Assembly: GCF_001884235.1 (NCBI RefSeq)
Contig: NZ_MAOI01000049.1
Coordinates: 1-37,544, forward strand
Reading direction: 5' to 3'
Length of the DNA: 37,544 nt
Source of the DNA: Bacillus paramycoides
Lineage (GTDB): Bacteria; Bacillota; Bacilli; Bacillales; Bacillaceae_G
Shown: positions 37,483 to 37,544 of the stretch, in pieces
Layout of the letters: the number at the start of each line of letters is the position of its first letter
Numbering within the stretch: position 1 is the stretch's first letter
The notes under the pieces: model-generated
Databases searched by the model: none
Seen by the model: the letters and a program-made list of their open reading frames with translations, nothing else
What the model was told of the DNA's origin: nothing
Made by a program: the position numbers and the translations under genes

Positions 37483-37544
37483 GCTTGGCGACGTCCTACT
37501 CTCACAGGGACAAGGTCCCAACTACCATCGGCGCTAGAGAGCTT
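37483..37544 (-). rRNA. rrf: 5S ribosomal RNA, 3' part
   Basis: The reverse complement ends in CCTGTGAGAGTAGGACGTCG then CCAAGC, the conserved 3' end of Bacillus 5S rRNA, preceded by AAGCTCTCTAGCGCCGATGG. About 62 nt of some 116 are inside the window; the rest lies beyond the right edge. It is the last gene of an rRNA operon transcribed toward the pur operon. Confidence 0.96.

Overview
The window is chromosomal DNA of a low-GC Firmicute, almost certainly a member of the Bacillus cereus group. The grounds are the AT-rich sequence, strong AGGAGG ribosome sites, Bacillus-type operons (gatCAB, pcrB-pcrA-ligA-camS, purEKBCSQLFMNHD) and intergenic hairpin elements of the kind seen in that group. 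Species assignment rests on recognition, not on a search. Most genes are on the minus strand and housekeeping.

Layout in window coordinates. 1-4.7 kb: dgkB (diacylglycerol kinase) and gatC-gatA-gatB (Glu-tRNA(Gln) amidotransferase). 4.7-7.7 kb: a small accessory island with a YiaA/B-like membrane protein (minus strand), a plus-strand MarR regulator, an ArsA-type ATPase with a tiny overlapping partner, and an HXXEE membrane protein. The MarR promoter is near-perfect and has a 21-bp dyad just downstream of its -10; two related dyads precede the ATPase. 7.7-10.7 kb: metN-metI-metQ, the methionine ABC importer, under a SAM-I (S-box) riboswitch with its terminator and promoter. 10.8-16.7 kb: an isochorismatase-like hydrolase, a DUF4097 TSSG-repeat protein, rocA (P5C dehydrogenase, with a cre-like site and a perfect 36-bp AT palindrome upstream) and a TSUP-family permease. 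15.4-21.6 kb: pcrB-pcrA-ligA-camS, covering a prenylglyceryl phosphate synthase, a DNA helicase, DNA ligase and a lipoprotein. 21.9-23.6 kb, plus strand: a DUF2892-like membrane protein, then an SPFH-domain protein followed by a 54-residue Arc-like ribbon-helix-helix protein.

23.6-36.9 kb: the complete purine operon purE-K-B-C-S-Q-L-F-M-N-H-D, taking PRPP to IMP. It is read on the minus strand from a TTGACA/TAATAT promoter through a guanine-class purine riboswitch and terminator, with possible PurR boxes upstream. The genes are tightly packed with several overlaps, but three gaps hold structured DNA: hairpins between purB-purC and purF-purM, and a 141-bp GC-richer nested inverted-repeat element between purH and purD. 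The window closes with a small plus-strand membrane protein and the 3' part of a 5S rRNA (minus strand), so an rRNA operon lies upstream of pur.

No phage, transposase, CRISPR array or tRNA was found. The best leads are the purH-purD element, the MarR/ArsA module with repeated dyads, the SPFH/ribbon-helix-helix operon with a dyad over its promoter, the 36-bp palindrome before rocA, and a PurF that appears to lack one of the four Fe-S cysteines known from B. subtilis.
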